64,000 nt of DNA, from the NCBI GenBank assembly GCA_027475525.1, contig JAMWFC010000077.1:806001-870000 (forward strand), written 5' to 3'. Below are positions 1 to 11,824 of the stretch, in pieces. A program made the translations under genes and the position numbers. This stretch comes from Macrolepiota albuminosa (taxonomy: Eukaryota > Basidiomycota > Agaricomycetes > Agaricales > Agaricaceae). The notes below the pieces were generated by a model, which had not been told where the DNA came from, ran no database searches, and saw only the letters and a list, made by a program, of their open reading frames with translations. Within the stretch, counting starts at the first letter, position 1, and the number at the start of each line of letters is the position of its first letter.

Positions 1-149
1 TCAACCTGAAACGTGAGTGGTTTCGCCTGAAACGTATTGAGACACTGAGTGAGGAATGTATGCCATTTTCGGAGCTGTCAACCTGAAACGTGAGTGGTTT
101 CGCCTGAAACGTATTGAGACACTGAGTGAGGAATGTATGCCATTTTCGG
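1..149. repeat. 77-bp-period tandem duplication at window edge
   Basis: Bases 78-149 repeat bases 1-72 exactly, and the second copy begins at 73 (agctg...), so the first copy starts about 5 bases outside the window. Period is 77. It lies inside the minus-strand Gag reading frame and disrupts it. Seven other duplications in this window have the same period, which points to an assembly join error. Confidence 0.85.
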
Positions 150-1828
150 GGGTCCCGGCTCGTGAAAGCGTCGGGCTTTTGAATGTCCAGACATCCTTTG
201 TGGGCGAGGGCGTCACAAGCGTCGTCCGGTCCAGCAGCGTTGCAGGGAGGGGGGCTGGCATTGTAGTAATAGTAATAATGGTTACCCCCCCTCCTTATGG
301 AGGAAAGGCACTGAGGGCAGGACTCCACCCGCCTGGAGGGCCTCCTCCGGGTGGCTCACCTGGGGGTCTACGCCCGGGAGGTCCGTTGTCCCAGGGGGGT
401 TTGTTCCTGCCAGGGGGAGGCCCAGGTCTCCATGCAGGGACTGGCGGAGGCGGGGGGCCTGGGGGTCGTCCTCGAGGTTCGGCTAGAGGTGGCGGAGGCG
501 GTCGGGGAGGGTTTGGTGGTGTCGGGTCGGGTGCTGGGCCGGGTGCCGGGTTGCGCGGGGGACGTTCAACCTGGGAGGGTCGTGCTTGCATCGGAGGCCG
601 TGGGGGGTTCTGCAGATCGAAGTGGGGCGGGGGGTTGCAGTGGAAGTTGGGCTCCGGAGGGGCTGGGGCTGACGTAGGGGGCGGTACCGGGGTGGGCACG
701 GGCACAGGACGTTGTTCATTGTTGCCGTGCGTGAGCTCGTCAATGTAGCACAGCGTGTCTTCCGTGCTAGTGGTGTTTGCGCAGGGTCTACCGGGGTTTG
801 CTGGGGCCGGGGGTCGGGCGTTGTCCGTTCGTGGAAGGGGTTCCAGGGGTCTCTGGGGCTGTCCCCAGGTCTCAAAGGTGCTAGGAACTGAGTTAGCCCT
901 ACGGCAAGTTGACAAGCCTACCGTGCAGGCAGCAGGCTGATCGAATAGCCCTCCCGTTGGGTTGAGGGACCGCAGTATGGCCGAGGCGTTTTGTTGCTCT
1001 TCTCATTGTCGTTGCTCCAGAGTGGAGACTGCGGGGGCTGCCAGGACCGGTTCTGGGGGTTCCTGTCAGATGTGAATCGAGCGGCCCAGGTCCGCGGGGT
1101 CGTTGAGGGGTCGGGGGGATGGGGACACATGGACTTCGTCGAGCAGTTGCTGTAATTCTTCGTGGAGGATTGTGTTGCGCCTGTATTTTACCATAGTCTG
1201 CTCCGGGCGTTCTCCTTGCGTGAGGCAATCCCCAAATTCGACCAAGCAATGGGCCCAGTCCTCTGGTGTGCCTGTGAAGTTGTCGTGTCCAAATTCCGTG
1301 AGTAGCACCCTTGCCCGTTGCACAAAGTCCTCTGGCGAGATCCTGAGCGAGCAGAGCACTTCGTCCCATTGCCGTTCGTAGTCCTTGAGATGTCGTCACC
1401 CCATTGGCGAGGGGGGAGTAGTGTCGAGGGGGGTAGTCGTAGTTGAGAGGTTCCCGGAGTTGGGGGGCAGGACGCTGGTAACCATAGTAGGGGGTGGGTG
1501 CAAAGGGGCCCTCGCTGGGCGGTATCGGGCGAGGTCCACTGGGTACTGGTGGGGTCTCTGGCAGGCCCCCGGAGATGCTCCGGTACGAGGGGACCTCCAT
1601 GGGTCGTGCCATGGCTAAGTTGGGTGGAGGGGCCCAGCTGGCTGAGGGCCCCAGATCATAGAGGGATGGGTCAGGGGCCCAGTGGCGGTGGAGGTACGGA
1701 GGTTCATACAGGAGGGGTGGATAGATGGGGCGGGGGGTCTGCGCGAAGTAATGCTCGGGTACCGGGCGCCCGTAGGGGTCGGTCTGGTAGCCCGTGGGGT
1801 AGTAGGTGTGAGTATACGTAGCCATCAA
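150..1828 (-). pseudogene. Ty3/gypsy Gag, N-terminal part, frameshifted, 5' of gene at right
   Basis: Minus-strand coding similar to agaricomycete gypsy Gag proteins. The N-terminus (from about 1828) is Tyr/Pro rich. It is followed by a helical stretch (1066-1380) containing EDFVQRARVLLTEFG and by a very Pro-rich segment (about 300-910). Near 160-240 a Gag core begins, with the motifs DAFTSRDPRKWHTFL and TQCLNTFQAK, and it continues off the left edge. No single frame carries it: it shifts near 1390 and again near 1060-900, so this is a decayed copy. The Gly-rich plus-strand frames here are shadows of the Pro-rich minus strand. No matching protease or reverse transcriptase is inside the window on this strand. 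Confidence 0.6.
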
Positions 1829-2463
1829 GAACGGTGTAAGGAGGGAGTCTTGATATTATGTCAGGTTCCGCTGAGTTGGGGGCTTTCCGGGAAAGCAATC
1901 GCCTTTACAATGCGGACTTGACCCACGGATACTTGGGTGTCTGAAACTCCAGGGCTAGAACTCCAGGGTTCAAGACGCGGACAGGAGAATCCTGGGAGAG
2001 GGGACTTGGTCCGGGGGTTTTGGGTGGTGAGTAGCTGGGGAATCCAGGTGGGGGTCGAGTCGTGAACCGGAGGTTCTAAGACGAGACCAAGTTAGTAAAT
2101 TAAAGTCACGAAGTGCGTACCAGTCTTAGAGCACGCAATTATCCAAGCGTGCCAGTCAAGCGTGCCAGTCAATGTGTACCAGTCAAATAGAGGGCACGCA
2201 ACAATTCAAGTAACCAAGTGAAAACAGTGTAAGCAGTGTAAAGCAGTGTAATATCAAGACTAGCGAATACAACGGGGAGCTATGCTATAAGTACTACGAG
2301 GCCGGGTCTCGGGGTTCCGGGGTGTCTGGGATGGGTTCCGGGAGTTATTGAGTAGCGGGCAGGGACTGTATACCTGGATCGCGCGTGTGGGTCATGTGAT
2401 CAATTGGCGTGGAGGGAGCTGTGATGCGTGATGTGTGATGGCCGGAAGCGAGTCGCGTGATCC
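1829..2463. other. non-coding stretch between two opposed Gag regions
   Basis: No convincing gene. It holds short direct repeats of a gtgccagtcaa-type motif at about 2140-2190 and agcagtgtaa at about 2225-2255. It probably contains the untranslated leader or LTR edge of the minus-strand element, but LTR ends could not be placed. Confidence 0.4.
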
Positions 2464-2617
2464 GGTCGTTGATTGGGGCTGGTGGCGGCTGATGGCGGTC
2501 CTTGATGCACGTGATGGTGGTGTCGGCGGTCGTGATGGCGGGTCGTTGATTGGGGCTGGTGGCGGCTGATGGCGGTCCTTGATGCACGTGATGGTGGTGT
2601 CGGCGGTCGTGATGGCG
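2464..2617. repeat. exact 77-bp tandem duplication
   Basis: Copies 2464-2540 and 2541-2617 are identical. His-rich minus-strand frames here are products of the duplicated gatgatggt-like sequence and are not genes. Confidence 0.95.
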
Positions 2618-2701
2618 GGGCGTGTCCTGTGGGGTCGGAGGGGGGGTCCCGGGTGGTGTTCCGGGGGTGTCCTGGGGTGGATCTGGGGGGGAGGGGTTGT
2701 G

Positions 2702-4848
2702 AAAATGACCATGCCCAGAATATGGCAGTATACCTGGATGGATATACAATGCTTGAAACATTCTTAGATGGCATTCCAGCGGACATGCACTGCTACCTGA
2801 TACATGAGGATGGACTGTCCCCAGAAGTCAACAATGTGGAGGAGTTTGTGGCATATGCCATCAGGTATGAGCAGTCTCTGAAGACTGCTAACCACTACAA
2901 GCATTGGAGTGGACACAAAGGGGGAACCAGGCAACTACCGCCTGCTGGGGCACCCTCATGGGGTCAGCATGTGGGGACCTTCTTGGCCAAAAAGGCCGAT
3001 TTGGATCGTGACCGCAACACGCAGTTTGTGGTATGCAGAACCCCTGCTGCAAACCAAGAGCGGAGCTGCCCATGCCCAGAGCGGGCGCCGGATGGAGAAC
3101 GTCCTAAACCAAGGCCAGATTTCAAGTCAGCCAACCCACCAGGTCAGATGGGGACTTGTTTTGCATGTGGCCAGCCAGGCCACTATGCTACCAATTGCCC
3201 TGCAAAGCCGGGAGCCCCAAGGAAGGGGTATACACCCCGTGCCCACCTTTGAGCTGCATATACTGCAGCCACGAGTGGGAGTGATGGAGACGTGTCTGCC
3301 AAGTCTGAGGCAGAGCACCCCACAAACGACCAAGAGCCCCCAGAGGAGGCATCAGACGCCGAGCCTGAAAGTGTGGTTGTGGAGGGGGAGGAGTACGTCA
3401 CAGTCGATGTATATGACGATGTCTACAACAACAAGTACTACAGTCACGACAGCGACTCTGAGTGCCTAGCGGCGATAACAGATTGGCCATCGTCAAACAA
3501 TCCTGAAAAGAATAATGTGGTTCGGATGAAGAAGGTGACTCTTTGTCGAGCAGAGGGCACTTTGCAGTGCCCTACACTGAAACGGGCAGACAAGGAGTGC
3601 CTGGTCTTGTATGTGGATGTAGATGGCCACAAGGCATGGACCTTATGGGACTCTGGGAGTACTACGTCGGGCATAACGCCCCAGTTTGCCCATGTGTATG
3701 AAATATCCATGCAGGAGTTGGATACACCATTGGTGTTACAGCTGGGCACCGTAGGAAGCCAGGCTATGGTGCAGTATGGGACAAATGTGACTGTCCAGAC
3801 ACTGGGCTCACATAGCTGGGAATACATGGATGTAGCGAACTTTGATTGCTATAATATAATACTGGGAACGCCATTCATGCAGCGTAACAAAGTCATACTA
3901 GACTTTGACCACTGTCAGGTACTAGTGAATGGGAAGGTGATCCCAGCCAAATGTGCTACAGCAGACGACACTGATAATCATCTGCGATGTCATCGCACTA
4001 CGGAGAAATGCAAGGAGTCTCCATGACTTGGCCGGCGCAAAGTGCCAGCAGCAGAAAATGTGGATGAGGAAGTGCAGGCTATGCCTGGACTGAGCTCAGA
4101 CCACAACATGGTGATGATGAGCAAGGAGGAGTATCAAGCCTCCAAGAGGAGTGACAAGCAAATAATCACTCCTGATATTCGAGGCGTAAAGCCTCCTGAC
4201 AAGCGCCACCAAAAGGCGAGACAACGGGAGGACTCAGTGGATGTATGCCCACCTACATCCTCACAAGTCAAGTTGGATAACTTGAGAGACAGCATCTGAG
4301 AGGCAGAAGCCTCATGTGAGGGGGACACATGGTCCCTATGGGAACGACCAGCACCCCTTCTGGAGTACGACTGGGCATATGACCCTTGAATGCCGCAGGA
4401 GTGGAACGAGCTGGTGGCAGCCACATGTGCACAAAATGTGCACCAGAGACGGATGACTGTCAGACCAGCGTATTGCCAGCCAGCGTCGGATGAGGTGTCC
4501 ATAGTGTACTCACTTGTATGTGAGGGGAAAAGCCTCATGGCTTATAAGGCAGTAGCAGTGGGTTCTCTGCTGAGACTACATATACCCGATGACAGTGTCA
4601 CTCGGGTGCTTGCAATGTGTGAGCAATATGCACCGCCGCCTCGGTCACCCTCAGAGATGGTGGAAGTACTTCCCCTGGTGCGTATGAAGGGGAAGCAGAA
4701 GGCAACGACAAGCCTTTGTGAGGAAGATATACCTTGGTTGCGTCAGCAATGGCAAGAAGAATTTGCTGATATGGTCAACGGGACCAAGGAGGAGCTCCCG
4801 CCATGGTGGGAGGTGAACCATGAGATCAACCTCATAATGGTTTGGCAA
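2702..4848 (+). pseudogene. Ty3/gypsy gag-protease fragment with four in-frame TGA codons
   Basis: One reading frame runs from about 2702 to 4848. The C-terminal part of Gag ends in a CCHC zinc knuckle (CFACGQPGHYATNC, about 3160-3200). Next come an acidic linker and a retropepsin-like domain with the catalytic DSGST motif (about 3649-3663) and the IILGTPFMQRN flap-side motif (about 3855-3890). Then follows the linker that normally precedes reverse transcriptase (FADMVNGTKEELPPWWEVNHEINL, here cited by position 4759-4833). The frame is broken by TGA at 3250, 4024, 4297 and 4387, each explainable as CGA to TGA. Similarity stops at about 4848, just before the expected reverse transcriptase, so the 3' half was lost or displaced by an insertion. 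Confidence 0.8.
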
Positions 4849-5256
4849 TACCTACCAAAGGGAATTATATGTATATATTATTATTATTATTATATTTTTC
4901 TCCCTTAATGCTTGATCAATGAGTTATCTAAGTACGATACCTTTATAAACCGCAGACCAAGAAAAATTAAATACGACATCGATGGATAAATAGTTATATC
5001 ACCTCAAACGATATGTGAAAGTAAAAGCAATATTACCTTTATATTCAATTAGATGGTTTTGCACTCGAAAGAATGTAATAATACAGAATACATGTAGCAA
5101 TCATGGAACTCATGGCTGTGCATCAATAGTAGACTCGAACGATGCACAGCCACAATAACACGATTGGAATAAATAATTAAATACAGCCATACATCTACAA
5201 TGCTATCTACTTCCACTACATAGTAGCTAAGGACATATCGGGTAGGAAACGCCTCA

Positions 5257-5410
5257 GTAGACCCACAGCTGAACAGTATAGGCATAACTAAAAGGGTGCA
5301 ATTGGGGTAGCATCAAAAACCCAGTGAAGAAAGGTAGACCCACAGCTGAACAGTATAGGCATAACTAAAAGGGTGCAATTGGGGTAGCATCAAAAACCCA
5401 GTGAAGAAAG
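5257..5410. repeat. exact 77-bp tandem duplication
   Basis: Copies 5257-5333 and 5334-5410 are identical. Probable assembly artefact. Confidence 0.95.
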
Positions 5411-5537
5411 TTGCCACCACCGCGAGTGAAATCCACTATTTACATAAAGGAAGAGTTTGAAGGATCTGTTAGGATGCGACTAAGCCAGCAAGCGAGTGTT
5501 GGACCCAACCCCTGGTGGCTGTATATCAGTCAAATAT

Positions 5538-5649
5538 ACGATTGATACACAGCCACTATATGCATGAAATTACACGCTAATACTATATTGACAATAAATA
5601 ATTAAATATATAATATAAAATATATGTTCATGATTATAGTGGCTGTGCA
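5538..5649. repeat. MITE-like short inverted-repeat element beside the gap
   Basis: The left end (acacagccactatatgcatg) and right end (tcatgattatagtggctgtg) are imperfect inverted repeats of about 22 bp around an AT-rich centre. The same cacagccac motif occurs in both orientations at about 5110-5155, so there may be two copies. The right end abuts the run of N, so the element may be cut. Confidence 0.45.
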
Positions 5650-5749
5650 NNNNNNNNNNNNNNNNNNNNNNNNNNNNNNNNNNNNNNNNNNNNNNNNNNN
5701 NNNNNNNNNNNNNNNNNNNNNNNNNNNNNNNNNNNNNNNNNNNNNNNNN
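5650..5749. other. assembly gap (100 N)
   Basis: Exactly 100 undetermined bases, the conventional placeholder for a scaffold gap of unknown size. The gap true length is unknown. Confidence 0.99.
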
Positions 5750-6392
5750 GAGAAACACTTGTTGGAAGTCACATGACCTGTTTCTAACGGATGTTTCTCC
5801 AGAAATCTCCGCCATGCCCCGAAGTGAGTGAAACAAAGTCACGCTTGCCAATAATCGGCAGTCTATTCGGTGATCACTTTCCATGTAGGTCAGCTGAATG
5901 AAGGTCACGCTTGCCGACAGTCTATTCAGCGATCACGTTCCATGTGGATCCGCTGATGCTGAGCATCCAATATTCGGCAGTCTATTTGGCGATCACATTC
6001 CATGTGGATCCGCTGAATGCTGAGCATCTTAGGATCGACCCTGTATGTGATCGGTGATCTATTGTACCATTTGAGGCTTTGGAACGACACACTGTGTAAG
6101 TCTTTTGCAACCAGCAAGGAGTCTAAGTGAGTAATGACATTCCTATACATCCTTTACATTCATTTTTTATGACCTTTATCTTGTATAAGCGGTGCATATG
6201 CCATTCATGACACATGAAACAATAAATGACAAAAACGCACTTGAAAAGATTAGTTAAAAATACATGAACTTTGCAGAGGACTCAAAACTATCTGTATAGA
6301 CACAACACTCTTATCGTTACTTACGTACAAACTCGGGGTTTATTTTTATTTATTCATCTAAGCAATGTGGCAGTGGCTATGTACTCATAGCG
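5750..6392. repeat. non-coding stretch with three ~59-bp tandem units
   Basis: Units starting at about 5856, 5915 and 5975 share cggcagtctattcggcgat and ccatgtggatccgctgatgc with small differences. The period (59-60) and the divergence separate them from the exact 77-bp duplications, so these are probably genuine. Nothing else recognisable up to 6392. Confidence 0.6.
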
Positions 6393-6682
6393 GTAATAGA
6401 AGTAGAAGCTTGATGCCATCATAACAAAAGGGTAGATAAGAAAAACATGTCGACCATCCATCCTTCTTTGTAATAGAAGTAGAAGCTTGATGCCATCATA
6501 ACAAAAGGGTAGATAAGAAAAACATGTCGACCATCCATCCTTCTTTGACTATGTTGCGCCACTCTACCCCTAACCGTTTGCCTATGCCACCCCTGCCTGG
6601 TGATAGACCATCCATCCTTCTTTGACTATGTTGCGCCACTCTACCCCTAACCGTTTGCCTATGCCACCCCTGCCTGGTGATA
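6393..6682. repeat. two chained 77-bp tandem duplications
   Basis: Copies 6393-6469/6470-6546 and 6529-6605/6606-6682 are each exact with period 77, and the second pair begins inside the first. Chained duplications of identical length are expected from successive faulty contig joins. Confidence 0.95.
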
Positions 6683-9267
6683 ACTCAACTGCTTCATGGC
6701 TACGCTATGAGGAGCGCCAAGAAATATACGAGCACCGTCTAGACGAGCGGCAGATAGCAGACCTTTTCCAGCAGTGTAAGTAGTTTCCCGGCATGTCTGC
6801 ATACTTACCAGGCATGCCCCCCCCAGAGATGGCAGGCCGGTCTATGGGGTCAATTTCATCAACACTGACATCCGGCCCATTGGCACCAGAGAGGAGCACG
6901 CAGACGGCTGGCCCGAGCAGCTCAGTCCAATCAGCACCTGCTGCGAGCTCGTCGACACGTACTGAACAGCCTGTTCTCAGCCCCAGTCAGGTACAGCTAG
7001 TCCCGGCAACGAAGCAGATCCCTCAAGCCGATGTGACACCAGAGCAATTTGCCGCAGCCCAAAACCGGCACCATGGCCCTCCCACCCTCAAGTGGTGTCA
7101 GAACAAGGGTCCTGTGAGTGTTCTCCTAGCCCGGTTGCGTGTCCTAACCATCACCAGTGCTTGTTATGCTCACGTCGAGGTGAACTATGTGAGTTTGAGG
7201 TGCCGGTGGCAAAATCTCGCAGGGATAATTCCGTTTGTGTTTCCTGTCAAGCCCAGCACAAGCAATGCTCCATGGCTCAGGCATGGAAGGCATCTTGCAT
7301 GAGCAAAGAACAGGGGTGGGACATGACCTGGGTGCTGAGCCAGTTGGCTAGTGCATCCAGATTGAGGGCCAAGGAGTTGGGTGGGGCACAGGCTGGGAGT
7401 TCATCGAGAGGAAGGAAGGCGAAGGCGTCGACTACACGGCAGGATAAGGGGAAGCGCAGAGCTTCACCTGCGTTGACGGAGGAAGCGCCAACGGCTTGGC
7501 AGGATAAGGGAAAGCGCTGAGCATCGCTGGAGCCATACTTCGGGGAGGCAACAAATTCGGGTTCAATATTATATAATCACGGGCGCAGACATGTGAATAC
7601 AAAGTCATCAAATGCAGGTAATGTGCCCAGGTCAAAGGGCAAGGAGTCAAGTGGAGCGCAGCCTGAGGGTTCATCGAAGAATGTGGGGTTGGTTGAGGTG
7701 CAGACTGAGGGTTCATCGCAAGGAGGAAGGGTGGAAGTGTCGTCTCCACAACAGGACAAGGGGAAGCGCCGAGCTTTGACCAAGTTGGTGGAGATAGTAG
7801 GGTACAAGCGTGTGCAGAGGTCCCCAAGTTTGGACATGTCGGATATCCATAAAATCTCCCCGATACCTGCCCAATTGTCTATTAATGAGGAAACGTGCCA
7901 GCATTTGCAGGAGGCCCTGGCAAATGAGTACCAGGTAACCTTACAGTTGCACCATACACAAGAGGATCTTCAGCGGGAACGACATGCTCAGGAGGCCATT
8001 GTCAGGGGACTCCTCATTCCTTTCTTCTTTCACTCTTTATTTCTTCACTCTCCTTTCATTCACTTCCTTATTTCTTCTATCATTCTCTCATCTTGCTGTT
8101 ACTACTTTTTCAACACTATCTGTTAGTACTATTCTCAACCTTTGAGGTGCTCTGGTTCTTTAGCTATCACTCAGACAAGTGTGGGCCCTTCAGCACCGCT
8201 CCAGGCTGCTTAGATAAGCCGGAGTTTGCCTTTCTGACTTCTAAAGTCCGGAGTTTTCCTCCCTTGTTTGCACACTTGTTTGGTTAGTCAATTTTCGAGT
8301 TTTTAAGGTTTTGTTGTACTGTACAGTTGTTTCCCATGCTTCAGAGGCCCCAGAAGCGTCCAACCTGGCATAGGAAATCCCCAGACTTGTTCTCTTTGGA
8401 TCTCCCTCTGCCAGGTGAGTAGCTACCTTGATATTGTCAGTATATATTCTAATACACTTTGGATCTCCCTCTGCCAGCTGTGTGATTGAGCCACAGCCTC
8501 TAGAGGTCGCCCTTACAGCCATGCAGAAAGAGAGGAATACGGCTATTTGTGACAGGGACAGAGCATTTGGAGACAGAGATGCCGCTTTAGTGGCACACGT
8601 GGCTATCAAAGACGAGTTGGCTGGTTTGCAAGCGTGAGTAGAGCATATCGAGAATTGAGGGTTGGACAATGTGGCACCCGGGGCATCGGAGATAGAGGAC
8701 GTACGATAGGTGATACGGCAAGTGGAGGCGGCACAGCCACGGATTTTAAGGAGGAGGAACTGGCTGTTGAACGTGTTGGCATTGTCCCATGAAAATGTTA
8801 TGCGTAAGTGACCCTATGTCCCATACTATATACCTGATACATCTTCACACCCAGGAGTGGTGTGCGAGTACCGACTGTTATTGGATGGTAGTTCCTCAGT
8901 GTTTGCCCTCATCCAGCAAGGGCTGCCCCAGCAGATCCCACCAGAGATTACGCAAGGAATCAATCAGTTGAGAGGTCTGTTAGCAGCGCACTGACGCAGG
9001 AACGCAGTGACACCAGGAACTTGGATGAAAGTGGCAGCAGATGCTGGCCAGCCCATGCCAATACGGAATGAAATAATTGCAATGTTGGTATTAACTTTAG
9101 AAGAAGAAATGACAACAGCGGAGGCGGGTGAAGCTGCAGTGATGGCAGCAATGACGGGCAGAGGGGCAGTGGCAACAGCGGCGATGGTCAAAGCAGCAGC
9201 AGCAGCGATGACGACTGTGGGAGAGACAGAGGAGGAAGATGAGGTTGGGAGGAGGCCCCTATCGTAA
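6541..9267 (+). pseudogene. agaricomycete Cys-cluster repeat-family gene, decayed or poorly modelled
   Basis: Several plus-strand segments read like exons of one protein of unknown function. These are a short N-terminal exon ending near 6776 (donor gtaagtag; possible acceptor ttaccag at 6812), a Ser/Pro-rich stretch (6815-7090), a Cys cluster (CLLCSRRGELCEF and CVSCQAQHKQCS, about 7158-7272), Lys/Gly/Ser-rich tails (7300-7520, 7600-7760) and a helical region near 7860-8000 (QHLQEALANEYQ). A Leu/Gln-rich segment (VFALIQQGLPQQIPPEITQG) lies near 8900-8970. The frame changes between pieces can be introns for only some of them, and a pyrimidine-rich repeat (8010-8519) sits in the middle. The Cys cluster resembles a small metal-binding module, but no function is assigned. 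The 3' GCA/GGC-rich end (9100-9260) reads equally well in two frames. Confidence 0.4.
8010..8519 (+). repeat. dispersed ~510-bp repeat, copy 1 (copy 2 at 49270-49785)
   Basis: Starts in a CT-rich tract and contains gaggtgctctggttctttag and gtgggcccttcagcactgct-like words that recur in the same order at 49270-49785. An internal 63-bp direct duplication (tttggatctccctctgccag at 8395 and 8458) creates a perfect GTGAGT...CAG intron-like unit. Confidence 0.8.
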
Positions 9268-9997
9268 TTTCTTGCTCGCAACCCTAAATGTTGTACATTT
9301 TATATGTTGTACTGTATATGGTTGAACGTTGTATATAGTGTACTACAGATGTAGATAGTGTACTATAGATGTAGATAGTGTACTACATTGGACTACTGGG
9401 CTATACATCAGGACGGTGTGATACTGACAATGTTTCATTGCAGACGTTATAAGTGATTGGATGATTTGTACATGCTAATAATCAATTGTATTTAACAAGC
9501 CTATGTTATCATAATCACAATTTCCAATAGAAAAAGTCTTCAGACAAAGGAAATTTACCGGTTTCTATTGTAAAACCTAGCTACGAAACAGACAACAGGT
9601 TTATTTGCCCCTTTTTTGATAAGAAACAAATTATGGCCTCAGTAGTGAAGTATTAATGTAATTATTAGCTGCACCAATACCAATGATTAATAAAGGGTCT
9701 TCTACTACTATTATGAAACCATTCCACTAAAGACATTTAATCGATAAGAGCTTTACTGACAATAGAGCAAAGACGATGTACCATTCAATGTTCCTCATGA
9801 TAATTGTGCCTAAGGCTCCAATGACGGTGGACACCGAACACCACATAAACCCAGCAGCATGTGTTTAGTCTTGACGTCCAGCTACAGGTATAGAATGTAT
9901 ATATAGATATTCTACTAACTACAATAAAAATAACTAGAAACAGAACGTTTAGTATGAGTGTTTCGATATGCATAAAGCAAACATACCTCTAGTTGAA
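9268..9997. other. AT-rich non-coding stretch
   Basis: Only short local repeats (tgtagatagtgtacta near 9350-9390). No convincing coding region on either strand. Confidence 0.5.
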
Positions 9998-10151
9998 CAT
10001 GAAAATATTGGCCTTGACTATGCCCAGATCTACTTGATGAGGTATCGTTACGTTGCCGCACTGCGCATAACATTCATGAAAATATTGGCCTTGACTATGC
10101 CCAGATCTACTTGATGAGGTATCGTTACGTTGCCGCACTGCGCATAACATT
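9998..10151. repeat. exact 77-bp tandem duplication
   Basis: Copies 9998-10074 and 10075-10151 are identical. Probable assembly artefact. Confidence 0.95.
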
Positions 10152-10235
10152 GAGCAAGTTCGAACATCAAGAACACTTCATGTACCAAATCCTTTCCACA
10201 TGAAGTGAAATCAGGCTCGTTAGGCTCACGGCGTA

Positions 10236-11325
10236 CTATATGTTTGGTGACAATGAGCTTTGCGTTTCACTTGACCTCTTTCGAAGCATCTGAGTAAGTC
10301 CAAACTTCATCAAGCCATTGATTTTTGTGAGTATGGAATGCGGCAACGAGAAGTCCTCATCCATCGAAAGCTTTTGTTGTGAGATGAGTCCGTTTGTCAC
10401 AATGCATATAGCTCCTGACTCAAGGTCAATGAACGAGCGAACCAAGAGGTCAAAACATACAGAAAAATGAGATGAGCAGATCTAATATGATACAGCACAT
10501 CTGAATACCTCTCCGTCACCTGGAGAATCCCCTGACAAGACATGGCACGCATCTTGATTCCAGAGAGGTGGTGGGAGGATGTGTGAGGGTGCCACAATAG
10601 GATATCGCGGTAGTGCTCCATGTGGTAGTAAATTGAGGATGAAAGAACGTGTTGGGTGTCTTTGAACGTATGTCTTGCTAGTGCAAACAACAAAACCTCA
10701 GTCTGTAACAGCATTTGAAAATGCTGAAGTCCATAACATCATTATATGAGCATCCCAGGAGCACTCTAGATTATGGCTTGTCGACGCACAACAGCCGCTT
10801 AAACAGCGAATGTCTTGCTGGTAAGGGTTGTAGTGTGTTGAGTCGTCTCTGCCATCATACTTAGAGGGAGGAGCACCACAAAGGGGCACACAAGGGAGCG
10901 GAGAAGGACATAAAGGAAAAAATAGTGGGACGACATAGAGAAGCTCAGATTGGAGAAGACATCAAATCGAGTAGTACGCGCCTTGGTTTTGGGGAATGAA
11001 GCATATAAATACCTCTGCTTAGGCGAGGAAATACTTGGAATCATGATGTCAATGATACGGTGGTGGCAACCTGTATTCGTCACAAACACATCAATAAGGG
11101 ATATAGAAACAGTGACGGCGAACAACCACGAGAAAATGCATACGATTCAGAGTAGAGTCTGAAGTAAGTAGTATGGGAATCCGAATCACTGTCGAAAGAG
11201 TCTGAATAAGAATATTTAAATTTGAGCATAGCCCATTGTTGCTCCATGTTAAGCTGTGGCGCATTAATGATTGGTTGTAATGACGGCTTGTCGCATGGCA
11301 GACTGTCAAAATCGGTAATTGCCAT
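10236..11325 (-). CDS. possible spliced gene of unknown function
   Basis: Several overlapping minus-strand open segments (ATG at 11325 for a piece with an Asp/Ser run, then 10799-11125, 10698-10889 and 10236-10714) lie in sequence with normal CpG content, unlike the transposon block to the right. They could be exons of one gene, but I could not join them with confident splice sites and I recognise no domain. It may equally be a decayed gene. Confidence 0.25.
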
Positions 11326-11349
11326 GATCTAGTAAATCAATGATTTGTT

Positions 11350-11824
11350 GTCATATATCTATTGCGCTGGATAACAGACCTCTCAAATGACAATAGGTGT
11401 TCATTAGATAGTGGCAATATGCCAAATCTTTCGGGGTATCTCAGCCCTGGTATTCAGGGATTGCTCTCCACAGAAGGCAGCCAAGGAAATAACTCATAAT
11501 GCATGTGTCTGCTCCAATATATGATTTTCACGTGGCGGCTATTGTCTGCGATATAATATTGTGTCCTGTCATGCCTGTACCAGGCAGAACATAGAAAGAC
11601 TCACAATTAGTCATCAAAATAGGCCCATTTATTTTTCAGAGACTGCTGGATCTATGGGTCGACTGGACATCCAATACATCTGGCAAGGAAAGAACATCAG
11701 CCAAATAAAACATTGTTTGATTGGAACATTACAGACCAAGTGGGTGTAGAGAATGTGTTAAAACAGACCCAACCGTGGCTACATTCTGGCGTATGTAGAT
11801 ATCAAATATTAACATAGTAAAGCT
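11350..11824. other. non-coding stretch
   Basis: No gene, RNA gene or clear repeat seen. Confidence 0.4.

Larger units (their letters stand above)
4849..5649. other. AT-rich non-coding stretch left of the scaffold gap
   Basis: No gene seen. It contains a short ATT run at 4876-4894, a 77-bp duplication (5257-5410) and two sets of inverted gtggctgtgca/tgcacagccac motifs (about 5110-5155 and 5538-5649). Confidence 0.5.

Noticed and set aside
56..748. Gly/Arg-rich plus-strand frame of 230 codons
   Set aside because: It is the complement of the Pro-rich minus-strand Gag segment and is a compositional shadow.
2345..2786. His/Pro/Thr-rich minus-strand frames in three phases
   Set aside because: They arise from duplicated gatgatggt-like sequence including the 77-bp artefact and have no domain.
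8241..8669. Minus-strand 142-codon frame, repeated at 49601-49825
   Set aside because: The shared part is a dispersed repeat and its repeated AEGDPK words come from the 63-bp duplication, not from a protein.
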